Shown: positions 1 to 9,084, numbered from the stretch's first letter. The stretch is 41,610 nt of DNA from Candidatus Melainabacteria bacterium (GCA_023250205.1 JAHFBE010000007.1:1-41610); one strand, 5' to 3'. The notes: a model not told the origin generated them from the letters alone. Translations and numbers: made by a program.

Positions 1-366
1 ATAACCCTCTTCAAGCTTTTTCACCATAAGCAAAATAGACTCAATAGGATAAGTACCATCTGCATCAGTAATAGCAATTATTTCACCAGTAGCAGCTAAA
101 ATCCCTTTTTTTATAGAAAATCCATATCCTTTGTTATAAGGATTTCTAACTAACTTAATATCTTTCCTATTCTTTAAAATCTCATAAGTACCATCAAATG
201 ATCCATCATCAACAACTACAATTTCGTGTATTGTCTTTCCAAGTAAAAAGTTAATCTCATCTATTGTTTTTTCAATAGCATTTCTTTCATTAAAACAAGG
301 AATTACAAGTGAGATCTTTTCCATATCTTTAGAATTATAAACCGACTTCCCTTTAATTTTGCTCAC
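1..366 (-). CDS. Family 2 glycosyltransferase, DPM1-like (3' end cut by window)
   Basis: This encodes the N-terminal 122 residues of a GT-A glycosyltransferase; the rest lies left of the window. Visible motifs are the opening strand SLVIPCFNE, the nucleotide-binding VVVDDGS, the NKGYG(F)SIKKG helix and the DADGTYP metal-binding (DxD) segment. This order is typical of dolichyl/polyprenyl-phosphate hexose synthases that load a sugar from UDP or GDP onto a lipid carrier at the cytoplasmic membrane. I chose a GTG start at 366 because GGGAG lies about seven bases upstream. An ATG at 324 has no ribosome binding site but would also keep the full domain. The gene is divergent from the glycan operon that starts at 531, which supports a role in the same surface-glycan locus. 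The exact donor and acceptor cannot be told. Confidence 0.85.
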   Translation of the reverse strand, partial: MSKIKGKSVYNSKDMEKISLVIPCFNERNAIEKTIDEINFLLGKTIHEIVVVDDGSFDGTYEILKNRKDIKLVRNPYNKGYGFSIKKGILAATGEIIAITDADGTYPIESILLMVKKLEEGY

Positions 367-530
367 TTATATCTCCCTTGGCAAGCCACGGAGTATTACG
401 CTTCGCTCAAATAACAGAAAATACAAATAGATAAGTGTCATAGGTATTATCAATTACTTAAATAGCTGAAATTAACTGAAAATATTATCAGGGTTAAGTA
501 ATACACAAATGTTAGAATATTCTCATTAAC

Positions 531-1604
531 ATGGGCAATAAACATAAAAAACTAAATGTTGCATTAATTGGACTTGGTTATTGGGGCCCAAAAGTCCTAA
601 ACGCAATAGTTCAAAATCCTTCAATTAATGTCAAGTATCTTTGTGACCTAAAAAAAGAACGAGTTCAAACATATTTAAATATTTACCCAAACATAAAAGA
701 AGCAAAAGACATAGACGAAGCCATTAATGACAAAGAAATAGATGCCATAGTAATAGCAACGCCTACCTCAACACATTATGAGTTAGCAAAGCGCTCGCTT
801 GAAGCAGGGAAACATGTCTTAGTTGAAAAGCCAATAACTGAAAATGCAAAACAAGCCCTTGAGTTATGTCTTCTTGCTGAATCAAAAAAGCTTATATTAA
901 TGGTGGATCATATTTATCTGTTTAATGGTGCCACACTGAAAATTAAAGAACTCATCGATAATGGATCTCTTGGAAATCTTTACTATTTAGATGCTGTAAG
1001 AGTTAATTTAGGACTATTTCAACATGATTCAAATGTAATATGGGATTTGGGTCCACATGATATTTCCATTATAGATTTCCTGGTCGGTCAAATGCCAAAA
1101 TCTGTAATCGCAGTAGGAACAAGTCATGTCCAACCATATAAAAGAACTAAACAATTTGAAGAAATAGCTTATATCACCCTTCTTTATGAAAATAATTTTA
1201 TTGCACACGTTCATTTAAATTGGTTATCTCCAGTAAAAGTAAGAAGGATCCTAATTGGTGGTGATAAGAAAATGGTCGTCTGGAATGATTTATTACCCGA
1301 CGAAAAAATTAAAATCTATGACCATGGTTTAGAAATAGTTGAAGAACAGCAAAAATACGAAGCACTTGTAAATTACAGATTAGGAGATATATTAACCCCA
1401 GCAATTGATAGAGAAGAACCATTAAAAAAATTAGTTTCAAGTTTTATACAATCTGTACAGAGCGGAGAATGTAAAGTTAGTAACGGTTATTCAGGTTACA
1501 GGGTTATAAGCATTATCGAAGCTTGTCAAAGATCCATTGATAATGGCTTTAGAGAGGTAAATTTAGATGAAGTTCAAAAGGATTTTGCACTTATCAATAG
1601 ATGA
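531..1604 (+). CDS. Gfo/Idh/MocA family NAD-dependent sugar oxidoreductase (WbpB/WlbA-like candidate)
   Basis: A 357-residue protein with an N-terminal Rossmann fold (VALIGLGYWGP, residues 10-20), the family EKP motif (Lys100-Pro101) that positions NAD and substrate, and the WDLGPHD segment with His176 typical of the catalytic region. Members oxidise or reduce sugar rings with NAD(P). Because a DegT aminotransferase, a UDP-sugar 6-dehydrogenase and a hexapeptide acetyltransferase are neighbours, a likely job is oxidising C3 of a UDP-GlcNAc-derived uronic acid before transamination, as WbpB/WlbA do. That specificity is inferred from context. It is the first gene of a + strand operon, and its last 38 bases overlap the next gene. 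No clear Shine-Dalgarno site precedes the ATG. Confidence 0.85.
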   Translation: MGNKHKKLNVALIGLGYWGPKVLNAIVQNPSINVKYLCDLKKERVQTYLNIYPNIKEAKDIDEAINDKEIDAIVIATPTSTHYELAKRSLEAGKHVLVEKPITENAKQALELCLLAESKKLILMVDHIYLFNGATLKIKELIDNGSLGNLYYLDAVRVNLGLFQHDSNVIWDLGPHDISIIDFLVGQMPKSVIAVGTSHVQPYKRTKQFEEIAYITLLYENNFIAHVHLNWLSPVKVRRILIGGDKKMVVWNDLLPDEKIKIYDHGLEIVEEQQKYEALVNYRLGDILTPAIDREEPLKKLVSSFIQSVQSGECKVSNGYSGYRVISIIEACQRSIDNGFREVNLDEVQKDFALINR

Positions 1605-3084
1605 TTTAAGATTTGATAGTTTAAGTGCTTCTCCCAATAAATCATATTTAAAAAAGTATTGGCTGGATAAGCTTCCTAGTACCCCGAATATTGATTATTT
1701 TGCAAATAATGGGATTCTATTTTCTAGAAATTATTCAACTGCCCCATTTACCCCACCATCACATGCCAGTATGCTCACTGGCACATATCAAAACAAGCAT
1801 TTTGTAAGGCCTTTTCTCGGGACACAACTATCAGATTCCATAAAAACAATATTTGAACACTTAGAAGAACAAAATTTTCATACAATTAGTGCTATTGATT
1901 TTAAAGATATTTTTGAACTTAACAACTTACTTCGTGGCTCTAAAGAAACAATAATAAAAGATGATGAAAAAGTTGTTAATGCTTTACTTAACAGGAAGAA
2001 TGAAAATGTTTATTTATTCATGCACATTGGTGATGTACATCCTCCTTATGGAGAATCATTTTACCCTCCAAGTAAAGAATATAATGAGAGCTTTTATGAA
2101 GATTATGAACTACTTGCAAAAGAATTAAACATTAACTTTGAGCCATTTAGAGATAGCTCTGGAAAAATCAATAGAGGGAATTTAATTGCTTTAAGTAATC
2201 AAGTCAGAATCTATTGTGAAGAAAACATGCTTTCTGATGTTGTACAGTTTCCCAGATATTTAAATGGAATCAATAAATTTGACAGAGGTAGATTTAAAGA
2301 ATTCATTGACACCTTAAAAACAAACAATCTCCTAGACTCAAGTACCTTATTAATTATTACTTCAGATCACGGGCAAACAATAATTAACTCAGATAAAACC
2401 GCAACTGCAGAGAATAAAAAGAAATTAATGAAATTTGATCATGGTGAAACCGTTATTGAAGAAGTACTAAGAGTCCCTTTGATTTTTTATTCACCTTCAA
2501 TCAAATCTACTAACAATTTGTCAGATACCCTTACAAGCGTTGTAGATATTGTTCCTACTATACTAGATTTTCTTGAAATCCAAAACAACGATCTTGATGG
2601 TACCTCACTTAAACAAATTATTTTAGGTGAAGAAAATGCTATTAGCAAGGAAAAAAGAACAGTATATGCTGAAGCATGGTTTCATGATAGAAAAGAGCTT
2701 AGTACTTATTTGAAAAAAGCTTCAAGCTTGGGTCACATTCCAAACGAACCATACAATACTTTTTTATTCCAACAAACGATAGTAAATAGCGATTATAAGC
2801 TTGTAAGAACAAACCAAACAGAAGACTCCATCGAAGAGAAAGATCAGTTATTTAATATTTCAAATGATCCATATGAATCCTTTAATCTGCTCAAAACATT
2901 AAAGTTACCCAGATATAACTCCTCTTGGGACATAATCGAAGCTATATATAAAGATCTTAAAGATAAATTATCAAAATATAATACTCACTTATCTGAGAAT
3001 AGAGATCCTCACTCTGTTTATAAAACTAAAGAGGAAATACAATTAATCGAAGAGAGATTAGCTGCATTAGGTTATATTGAATAA
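1567..3084 (+). CDS. Sulfatase-like / alkaline-phosphatase-superfamily hydrolase with Thr at the nucleophile position
   Basis: A 505-residue protein of the alkaline phosphatase superfamily. The metal-binding SIDDLR motif (Asp12, Asp13) sits right at the N-terminus, which supports the start despite a 38-base overlap with the previous gene; GAGAGG lies just upstream. The nucleophile loop reads FTPPSHASMLTG, so position 62 is Thr where FGly-type sulfatases have Cys or Ser. Further metal ligands appear as SDHGQ (near residue 267) and FDHGE (near 290). Thr is the nucleophile in LtaS-type phosphoglycerol transferases, so transfer or removal of a phospho group on the glycan is as plausible as sulfate chemistry. 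No membrane segment is obvious, so it looks cytoplasmic. Its C-terminus (IEERLAALGYI) resembles the tail common in bacterial sulfatase-like proteins. Confidence 0.8.
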   Translation: MKFKRILHLSIDDLRFDSLSASPNKSYLKKYWLDKLPSTPNIDYFANNGILFSRNYSTAPFTPPSHASMLTGTYQNKHFVRPFLGTQLSDSIKTIFEHLEEQNFHTISAIDFKDIFELNNLLRGSKETIIKDDEKVVNALLNRKNENVYLFMHIGDVHPPYGESFYPPSKEYNESFYEDYELLAKELNINFEPFRDSSGKINRGNLIALSNQVRIYCEENMLSDVVQFPRYLNGINKFDRGRFKEFIDTLKTNNLLDSSTLLIITSDHGQTIINSDKTATAENKKKLMKFDHGETVIEEVLRVPLIFYSPSIKSTNNLSDTLTSVVDIVPTILDFLEIQNNDLDGTSLKQIILGEENAISKEKRTVYAEAWFHDRKELSTYLKKASSLGHIPNEPYNTFLFQQTIVNSDYKLVRTNQTEDSIEEKDQLFNISNDPYESFNLLKTLKLPRYNSSWDIIEAIYKDLKDKLSKYNTHLSENRDPHSVYKTKEEIQLIEERLAALGYIE

Positions 3085-3097
3085 TTTTTTATACTTT

Positions 3098-4249
3098 ATG
3101 AAAACTGAAACGAAAACAATACCATTCTCAAAACCATATTTCTCACAAGAAGAATTAGATGCACTTAAAGGACCTATTCAATCTGGTTGGGTTACCCAAG
3201 GAATTGAAGTAGAAAAATTTGAAGAAAGCTTATCTAAGCTTTGCGGTGTTAAATATGCAATTAGCGTAAACTCAGGTACTAGTGCTTTACATTTAAGCTT
3301 AATAGCTCACAATATTGGTGAAAATGATGAAGTCATTTGTCCATCATACAGCTTCATAGCAACAGCTAATTCAATTAAACTTGCAGGTGCTACACCAGTT
3401 TTCGTAGATGTAGACATTAATACATCAAATATGACCACGGAATTAGTTGAAAAGCATATAACAAAAAAAACAAAAGCATTAATGCTTGTTCATCAGTTTG
3501 GTTTACCAGTGGATCTGGATGGTTTTAGAGATTTAGCAAATAGACATAAGCTCATCCTTATACAAGATGCAGCTTGTGCAATCGGTTCAACCTATAAAAA
3601 TAAATCTTTGAGTACTTGGGGAGATATTTCCTGTTTAAGTTTTCATCCAAGAAAGATAATTACTACTGGTGAAGGAGGAGCCGTCCTTACTGATAATCTT
3701 GATATTGCAAAAAGAATAAGAGAGCTAAGATCCCATGGTGCTTCTTCATCAAACAAGAACAAAGATAATAAACTTTTTGCTAAACACGATGAGTACTATT
3801 CATATGGCTATAATTACCGATTAAGTGATCTTAATGCCGCTGTAGGAAATGTACAATTAAAAAAATTGGATGAGATTATTTCCAGAAGGATTGAGATTGC
3901 ACTCAGGTATATAGCTAACTTAGCAAAATATAAAAATGAAATTGCGATGCCAACAATACCTAACAATTCCAATCCAAATCATCAAACTTTTCAGATTAGA
4001 ATTTTAGCTGGGAGAGAAAAGAGAGATTCCTTAATTTTAACGTTAGCTGATTCCGGAATATCAACAAGACCTGGAATACCCCCAATTCACAAACAAATAG
4101 CCTATTCTAAACTGCCAGAATATAAAAATATTTCCTTACCAAACACAGAACTCCTATCTGAACAAGGGCTATGTTTACCTGTGTTTCATGATCTAAGCAT
4201 AGACGATCAGAAATATATAATACAAAAATTAATCGAGAATCTAGAATAG
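3098..4249 (+). CDS. DegT/DnrJ/EryC1/StrS family PLP-dependent sugar aminotransferase
   Basis: A 383-residue fold-type I aminotransferase that transfers an amino group, usually from glutamate, to a keto nucleotide sugar. Visible features are SGWVTQG near residue 30, SVNSGTSALH (57-66) for phosphate binding, QDAACAIGS with Asp157 that contacts the PLP ring, and SFHPRKIITTGEGG with the PLP-binding Lys186. I chose the ATG at 3098; an upstream TTG at 3077 would add seven residues and overlap the previous stop. With the nearby Gfo/Idh/MocA oxidoreductase it probably forms a 3-amino sugar as WbpE/WlbC do, but DegT enzymes also make 4-amino sugars and the regiochemistry cannot be read from sequence. 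Confidence 0.9.
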   Translation: MKTETKTIPFSKPYFSQEELDALKGPIQSGWVTQGIEVEKFEESLSKLCGVKYAISVNSGTSALHLSLIAHNIGENDEVICPSYSFIATANSIKLAGATPVFVDVDINTSNMTTELVEKHITKKTKALMLVHQFGLPVDLDGFRDLANRHKLILIQDAACAIGSTYKNKSLSTWGDISCLSFHPRKIITTGEGGAVLTDNLDIAKRIRELRSHGASSSNKNKDNKLFAKHDEYYSYGYNYRLSDLNAAVGNVQLKKLDEIISRRIEIALRYIANLAKYKNEIAMPTIPNNSNPNHQTFQIRILAGREKRDSLILTLADSGISTRPGIPPIHKQIAYSKLPEYKNISLPNTELLSEQGLCLPVFHDLSIDDQKYIIQKLIENLE

Positions 4250-4255
4250 ATCAAA

Positions 4256-5206
4256 ATGAAAATATCAATAATTACACCTGTATACAACGAAGAAGAAAAT
4301 CTAGATGTTTTTTATGAACGGATAAAAGAAACATTTAAAACTCTATCAAAAACTCTAACTCAGCCAATTGAAGAAGAAATTATTTTCATTGATGATGGCA
4401 GTACAGATTTATCATTTCAAAAAATCAAAGGACTAGCAAAAATAGATAAAAATATAAAAGGAATTTCTTTAAGTAAAAATCATGGTAGTCATACTGCTAT
4501 TTCTGCTGGTTTATCAAAAGCTACTGGCGACGCAACAATAATAATTGCTGCAGATCTACAAGATCCTCCAGAACTTATTGTTGAGTTTGTAAAAAAGTGG
4601 AGAGAAGGAGCACAAATAGTTTGGGGGAAAAGAGCTAAATATGAAAAAAGTTTATTAAGAGCCTGCGTCAATAAAATCTTCTACACTCTTGTTAAAAACT
4701 TAGCCATAAAAACTTATCCTTCTACAGGAACAGGATCCTTTTGTTTAATAGATAGAAAAATATATCAAAACTTAAACAGACATTTAGAGCATAATCGAGT
4801 AACATTTGGTTTAATTGCTTATCAAGGTTACAAACAAGATTATGTTGAATATGATCGATTCAAGAGAGAGAGAGGCAGCTCAGGATGGGACATAAGCAAA
4901 CTAATAAAAGCTGGGCTTGATACATTCTTATCTTTCTCATATTTTCCAGTCCGATTTATGAGTATCATAGGAATAATTACTTTTGCTATAAGTACTTTAG
5001 GCATTATATACACCTTGTGGATCTGGTTAGCTGTTGGAGTAAAAGTACCAGGATGGACCACAATAATAATCCTAATGTGCATATTTAATGGTTTGCAGTT
5101 TTTAATGCTTGGCATATTAGGCGAATATCTATGGAGAGTTTCCGATGAAGTAAAATGCCGACCATTATATTTCATCCAGGATGTTACCGAAGAAAACTTA
5201 AATTAA
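4256..5206 (+). CDS. GtrB/ArnC-like family 2 glycosyltransferase with two C-terminal membrane helices
   Basis: A 316-residue polyprenyl-phosphate glycosyltransferase. The N-terminal GT-A domain shows IITPVYNEEENL, IFIDDGSTD, the AADLQDPPE metal-binding segment and WGKR. The stretch ERGSSGWDISKLIKAG followed by FSYFPVRFMS leads into two hydrophobic helices (about residues 235-258 and 266-290). This architecture is typical of GtrB, which loads glucose onto undecaprenyl phosphate, and ArnC, which does so with formamido-arabinose. It acts at the inner face of the cytoplasmic membrane. The gene lies six bases after the aminotransferase and four before the deacetylase-like gene, so it is clearly operonic. 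The sugar donor is unknown; a product of this locus is likely. Confidence 0.9.
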   Translation: MKISIITPVYNEEENLDVFYERIKETFKTLSKTLTQPIEEEIIFIDDGSTDLSFQKIKGLAKIDKNIKGISLSKNHGSHTAISAGLSKATGDATIIIAADLQDPPELIVEFVKKWREGAQIVWGKRAKYEKSLLRACVNKIFYTLVKNLAIKTYPSTGTGSFCLIDRKIYQNLNRHLEHNRVTFGLIAYQGYKQDYVEYDRFKRERGSSGWDISKLIKAGLDTFLSFSYFPVRFMSIIGIITFAISTLGIIYTLWIWLAVGVKVPGWTTIIILMCIFNGLQFLMLGILGEYLWRVSDEVKCRPLYFIQDVTEENLN

Positions 5207-5210
5207 TAAT

Positions 5211-6224
5211 ATGCCTGAGACAAAAATAAAATTATCTAACGAGCAACAAAATTTTATTGACACTGCTATGAAAAGCAATTTTAACAATGTTAAGTTTATT
5301 AAAAACATTAATTATCAAGAGATTGCTCCTCCATTTATTAGGACATATCTACGCAGGTTCTTAGGACTTATTAATTCAACACAAAGAGATTCTATTAATA
5401 ACTTCAATCTAACAAATTCAACAGATGCTAGCCTAGGTAAAAAAGAAAATATTTGGCCAAACAATAAAAAATGTGCCTTTATTTCTACCCATGATATTGA
5501 TACAGCTTTTGGACAAGATTACATAGAGAATTATTTTGAGATTGAAAAAGAATTAAATGTAAGATCAACAAATTTTTGGGTGACTCATTTATACAAATTA
5601 AATCACAACTTCTTAAAACAAGCTTTTAATAATTCTTTTGAAATAGGGCTACATGACTATAATCACGACGGTAAATTGGCTATGTTAAATCAAGAGGAAA
5701 TTAAAAATAGGATTTTTTTGTCTGGGGACTTTATAAAAGAGTATTCAGTAGAAGGTATTAGATCTCCAGGATTTTTAAGATCAATGAATTTTTACACTGT
5801 AATAAAAAAAATCTTTACCTATGATATGAGCATTGTTGACTATAGTTTTTTATTCCCTTACCCTGGAGACGGATGTAGAACATCACTACCTTTGCTTTTT
5901 GACAATTTAATTTTAATTCCATGTTCATTAATAAGGGATGGGGAAGCATTAGCTTTAGGATTAAGTCCAAAAGATATTCTTAATGCTTGGATTACAAAAT
6001 ACAATTGGTTAAAGTCTAAAAACAGTCTAATCGTCTTATTAACACACCCTGACAAAGGATTTTCTGGGAGAAAAGACATATTGAAAATCTATAAAGAATT
6101 CCTGAAGTATGTTACAAATGATTGTGAATGTTGGACTACTAATGGCAAAAAATTAACTGAATATTTGAACCAAAACAAGATAGATTTAATTCAGGCATCG
6201 AATTGTGGAGACACTGTTGAATAA
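5211..6224 (+). CDS. Polysaccharide-deacetylase-like (NodB-fold) protein
   Basis: A 337-residue protein whose central part resembles carbohydrate esterase family 4. STHDID (around residue 95) would supply the catalytic Asp and metal-binding Asp. EIGLHDYNHDG provides paired histidines, although their spacing is not the classical H-x3-H. GIRSPGF matches the R-x-P-x-G/F motif, and LLTHPDKG matches the late L-x-x-x-H motif. Such enzymes remove N- or O-acetyl groups from sugars. No signal peptide is seen, so it would act on a cytoplasmic or lipid-linked intermediate. The first 80 residues match nothing I recognise. It starts four bases after the glycosyltransferase, and its 3' end overlaps the epimerase gene by 20 bases. 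Confidence 0.7.
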   Translation: MPETKIKLSNEQQNFIDTAMKSNFNNVKFIKNINYQEIAPPFIRTYLRRFLGLINSTQRDSINNFNLTNSTDASLGKKENIWPNNKKCAFISTHDIDTAFGQDYIENYFEIEKELNVRSTNFWVTHLYKLNHNFLKQAFNNSFEIGLHDYNHDGKLAMLNQEEIKNRIFLSGDFIKEYSVEGIRSPGFLRSMNFYTVIKKIFTYDMSIVDYSFLFPYPGDGCRTSLPLLFDNLILIPCSLIRDGEALALGLSPKDILNAWITKYNWLKSKNSLIVLLTHPDKGFSGRKDILKIYKEFLKYVTNDCECWTTNGKKLTEYLNQNKIDLIQASNCGDTVE

Positions 6225-7209
6225 AGAGAATAAAATTGAAAATGTTTTTCTAACTGGTGGAGCTGGATTTATTGGTTCTCACCTAACTGAAAAACTTATT
6301 AGTAATAATATTAAAGTCAAAATATTTGATAATTTACATCGTAATTCCATAAAATATACAAATATATTAAACAATCCTTTAGTAACATTTGTCCAAGGAA
6401 ATATATTAGACACAGAGCTTCTTGAAAAAGAAATGCAGGGTTCAGATATGGTTATTCATATGGCTGCAATAGCGGGGGTTAGTAGTTATCATAAGTTTCC
6501 AGCATTAACAATTAAAACTAATTTAATTGGTGTATACAACGTACTTGAATCTATGCTTAAGAATAATATAACAAGAATTATTGATATATCTACAAGTGAA
6601 GTTTTTGGAGTAGAAGCAGAAGATGTAACCGAAGACAGTTATTTTAAGATTGGACCTCCGCAAGATAAAAGATGGAGTTATGCAGGAAGTAAAATTAGTG
6701 GAGAGCAATTAACCTTTAGCTATGCTGAGGAATACAAGTGGGTAGCTACAATAGTAAGACCTTTTAATATATATGGTCCAAGACAAACTGGCGAAGGTGC
6801 AATAAGTAATTTCTGTAAGAATATTTTATCTAATGAACAATTAACAATTGAAAACAATGGATCAGCCATACGAAGCTGGTGTTACATAAATGATTTTATT
6901 GATGCAATAATGTTAATAATTCAACATCCTCATAAAAGCAATGTAGAAGCTTTTAACATTGGTAATCCACAAGCAACAACCTCAAATATTGAACTAGCTA
7001 AACTACTCTTAAAAACAGCTCAAAATGGAAACCCTCTGGATGAAAAAGATAAAATTAGATTTGTACCTATGAAATACACTGAAATCAAAAGCAGATATCC
7101 TAATATTTCCAAAATACAAAAAATGTATAATTGGTCTCCAAAGGTTGGATTAGAAGAAGGAACAAAAAAAACCTTGAAATGGTTTGCTGAAAATAATGAA
7201 AAAAATTAG
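6205..7209 (+). CDS. NAD-dependent epimerase/dehydratase (extended SDR)
   Basis: A 334-residue extended short-chain dehydrogenase. The N-terminal TGGAGFIGSH is the NAD-binding motif. HMAAIAGVSSY and STSEVFG are typical of nucleotide-sugar epimerases and dehydratases, and WSYAGSK contains the catalytic Tyr-x3-Lys pair. VRPFNIYGPRQ and the RSWCYINDF segment complete the family pattern. It probably epimerises or oxidises a UDP/GDP sugar at C4 or a similar position. The GTG at 6205 overlaps the previous gene by 20 bases; a TTG at 6217, preceded by GTGGAG six bases upstream, is an equally good start. The 3' end overlaps the dehydrogenase gene, which suggests translational coupling. Confidence 0.88.
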   Translation: METLLNKENKIENVFLTGGAGFIGSHLTEKLISNNIKVKIFDNLHRNSIKYTNILNNPLVTFVQGNILDTELLEKEMQGSDMVIHMAAIAGVSSYHKFPALTIKTNLIGVYNVLESMLKNNITRIIDISTSEVFGVEAEDVTEDSYFKIGPPQDKRWSYAGSKISGEQLTFSYAEEYKWVATIVRPFNIYGPRQTGEGAISNFCKNILSNEQLTIENNGSAIRSWCYINDFIDAIMLIIQHPHKSNVEAFNIGNPQATTSNIELAKLLLKTAQNGNPLDEKDKIRFVPMKYTEIKSRYPNISKIQKMYNWSPKVGLEEGTKKTLKWFAENNEKN

Positions 7210-8470
7210 TGTTATAGGATTTGGGAAAATTGGACAAGCTGTTGCAGCTAATATACTAACTCACAATATTTCTGTTAATGCCATTGATACAAACATTGAA
7301 CTATCTAAATCATTCAAAACAAATAAATTCATTTCTAACGAACCAGGCATTACAAAAATTCTTCTCAAGAATTTTCACAACAGAAATCTTAAGATTACAA
7401 ATGATTACAGCAGTATTAAAAATAGTCAGGCAGTTATTGTTTGTATACCATTACTAATAACTGAATCAAAGAAAATTATCAAAGAAACATTCTTAGATTG
7501 TTTAAAAGATATTGCTCCTTTTTTATCCAACAAATGTCTGCTTTCAGTTGAAACTACAATACCAGTAGGGTTTTCAAGAAAAACAATTGTTCCTCTATTA
7601 GAAGGACTTGGGAAAAAGCATGGAGTAGATTTTTATTTAACTTATAGTCCAGAAAGAATTAAGAGTGGAACAATGCTTAATCAACTTTTAAAAAATCCTA
7701 AAATAATTGGTGGCATTGACAATAAAGCATTAGAAAAAGGTAAAGAAGTCTATAGTTTATTCTTTAATAATAAACGGCTCCAAGCAGTAAGTTCTATAGA
7801 ATGCGCTGAAATGGTAAAGCTTGCAGGGATGGTATATAGAGACATAAATATTGCAATATCAAATCAATTAGCAGTATTCTCCCAAAAAGCAAACATAGAC
7901 TATACTGAAGTTTTAAAACTAACAAATACTGATGGCGAAGCCTTCCTGTTAAATCCAGGGATTGGTGTTGGTGGACATTGCACCCCTGTATATCCATACT
8001 TCTTAATTGAAAACTTTAACGAAAAAGGATTAGACTTTACCTTAGCAAAAGAGAGTAGAAAGATTAATGACAAAATGGCAGCTTATGCAGTAAAGCTTAT
8101 TGATGAAGATATAGAACAAAAGAAAGCGTTAATATTAGGACTTGGATTCCGCCCAGATGTTAAAGAAGATTCTTTTAGTACCTCTTACATCCTTCACAAA
8201 ACTCTTAAAGAAAAGAATTATAAAGTCTTTTTACATGATCCTCTCTTTTCTAATCACGAAATTAAAGCCAAAAGATTTATTCCAATAAATGATATCTATT
8301 CAGCAAATGCAAAGGTAGTATTTTTAGTAACTAACCACTCAACATATACAAATATAAACTGGAAAAAGCTTAGAAAAAGTGGTTGTGATTGTTTTGTTGA
8401 CGGACGTAATTCATTTGATAAAAAGATTGTAGAGTCAGCAGGAATTAAATATGTTGGGATTGGCAAATAA
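7196..8470 (+). CDS. UDP-glucose/GDP-mannose dehydrogenase family nucleotide-sugar 6-dehydrogenase (WbpA/WecC-like)
   Basis: A 424-residue NAD-dependent enzyme that oxidises the C6 hydroxyl of a nucleotide sugar to a carboxylate in two steps. The Rossmann motif is SVIGFGKIGQAVA (residues 5-17), TYSPERIKSG (149-158) is a family signature, Lys208 in ECAEMVKLAG is the conserved lysine and GVGGHCTPVYP carries the catalytic Cys262. GFRPDVKEDSFST starts the C-terminal UDP-binding domain. Its length and motifs fit the UDP-GlcNAc/ManNAc branch (WbpA, WecC) better than Ugd, a judgement from memory of the families. The ATG at 7196 is preferred; a TTG at 7184 would add four residues. It is the last gene of the + operon and ends eight bases from the convergent acetyltransferase gene. 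Confidence 0.88.
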   Translation: MKKISVIGFGKIGQAVAANILTHNISVNAIDTNIELSKSFKTNKFISNEPGITKILLKNFHNRNLKITNDYSSIKNSQAVIVCIPLLITESKKIIKETFLDCLKDIAPFLSNKCLLSVETTIPVGFSRKTIVPLLEGLGKKHGVDFYLTYSPERIKSGTMLNQLLKNPKIIGGIDNKALEKGKEVYSLFFNNKRLQAVSSIECAEMVKLAGMVYRDINIAISNQLAVFSQKANIDYTEVLKLTNTDGEAFLLNPGIGVGGHCTPVYPYFLIENFNEKGLDFTLAKESRKINDKMAAYAVKLIDEDIEQKKALILGLGFRPDVKEDSFSTSYILHKTLKEKNYKVFLHDPLFSNHEIKAKRFIPINDIYSANAKVVFLVTNHSTYTNINWKKLRKSGCDCFVDGRNSFDKKIVESAGIKYVGIGK

Positions 8471-8478
8471 AACTGTAT

Positions 8479-9060
8479 CTAAATTAATTTAAGTCCCTTA
8501 TTATTTTTCACATAGCGTCTTTTACAACTCACACAGAATAAAGAGTTTGCTTTAGCTTTTAAAAGTTTAGAACATACACAAACATAAGAATGATGTTTTG
8601 CTGGTACACCAGTAACTAAAGTAAAATCCGGAACATCTTTTGTAACTACAGCACCAGCACCAATCATTGAATATTTCCCAATAACTATATCTGATAGTAT
8701 CGTACAGTTAGCTCCAAGACTTGCTCCTTCATTAACAAGGGTTTTACTTAGCTCAAAGTCTGGTTTTATATTTTTTACTCTTGGCTTTAAATCATTTGTA
8801 AAAACAGCATTTGGTCCTACAAAAACATTGTTTTTAATTTCAACTCCATCCCATATTGAAACATTGTTTTTTACAACGACATTATCACCAATTTTTGAAT
8901 TAGCTTCAATAAAACAGCCATTTCCTATATTGCAGTTTTTTCCAATCTTAGCCCCCTTCATAACATGCACATAAGCCCAAATTCGCGTGTTATTACCTAT
9001 TGAATTTGATTCAATTATCGCAGTCTTGTGAGCAAAGTATCTTTTTTTATTTTTTTTCAT
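8479..9060 (-). CDS. Hexapeptide-repeat sugar N-acetyltransferase with C-terminal zinc-ribbon-like tail (WbpD-like)
   Basis: A 193-residue left-handed beta-helix acyltransferase. From residue 8 onward it shows repeated hexapeptides (IGNNTRIWAYVHV, IGKNCNIGNGCFI, IGDNVVVKNNVSI and so on), then GASLGANCTILSD and YSMIGAGAVVTKDVP, which form the acetyl-CoA site in the WbpD/WlbB group. The C-terminal tail has Cys-x-Cys followed by Cys-x-x-Cys (CVCS and CVSC), a feature often seen in UDP-2-acetamido-3-amino glucuronate acetyltransferases. Together with the 6-dehydrogenase, oxidoreductase and aminotransferase it completes a four-enzyme route to a 2,3-diacetamido uronic acid sugar nucleotide. It is convergent to the operon and divergent from the next gene. 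Confidence 0.9.
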   Translation of the reverse strand: MKKNKKRYFAHKTAIIESNSIGNNTRIWAYVHVMKGAKIGKNCNIGNGCFIEANSKIGDNVVVKNNVSIWDGVEIKNNVFVGPNAVFTNDLKPRVKNIKPDFELSKTLVNEGASLGANCTILSDIVIGKYSMIGAGAVVTKDVPDFTLVTGVPAKHHSYVCVCSKLLKAKANSLFCVSCKRRYVKNNKGLKLI

Positions 9061-9084
9061 TCCTTTAACAAGTTAATAATCTAT

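Noticed and set aside
4840-5175. 111-codon minus-strand frame inside the GtrB-like gene
   Set aside because: No ribosome binding site or protein-like features; the + strand gene has full family motifs.
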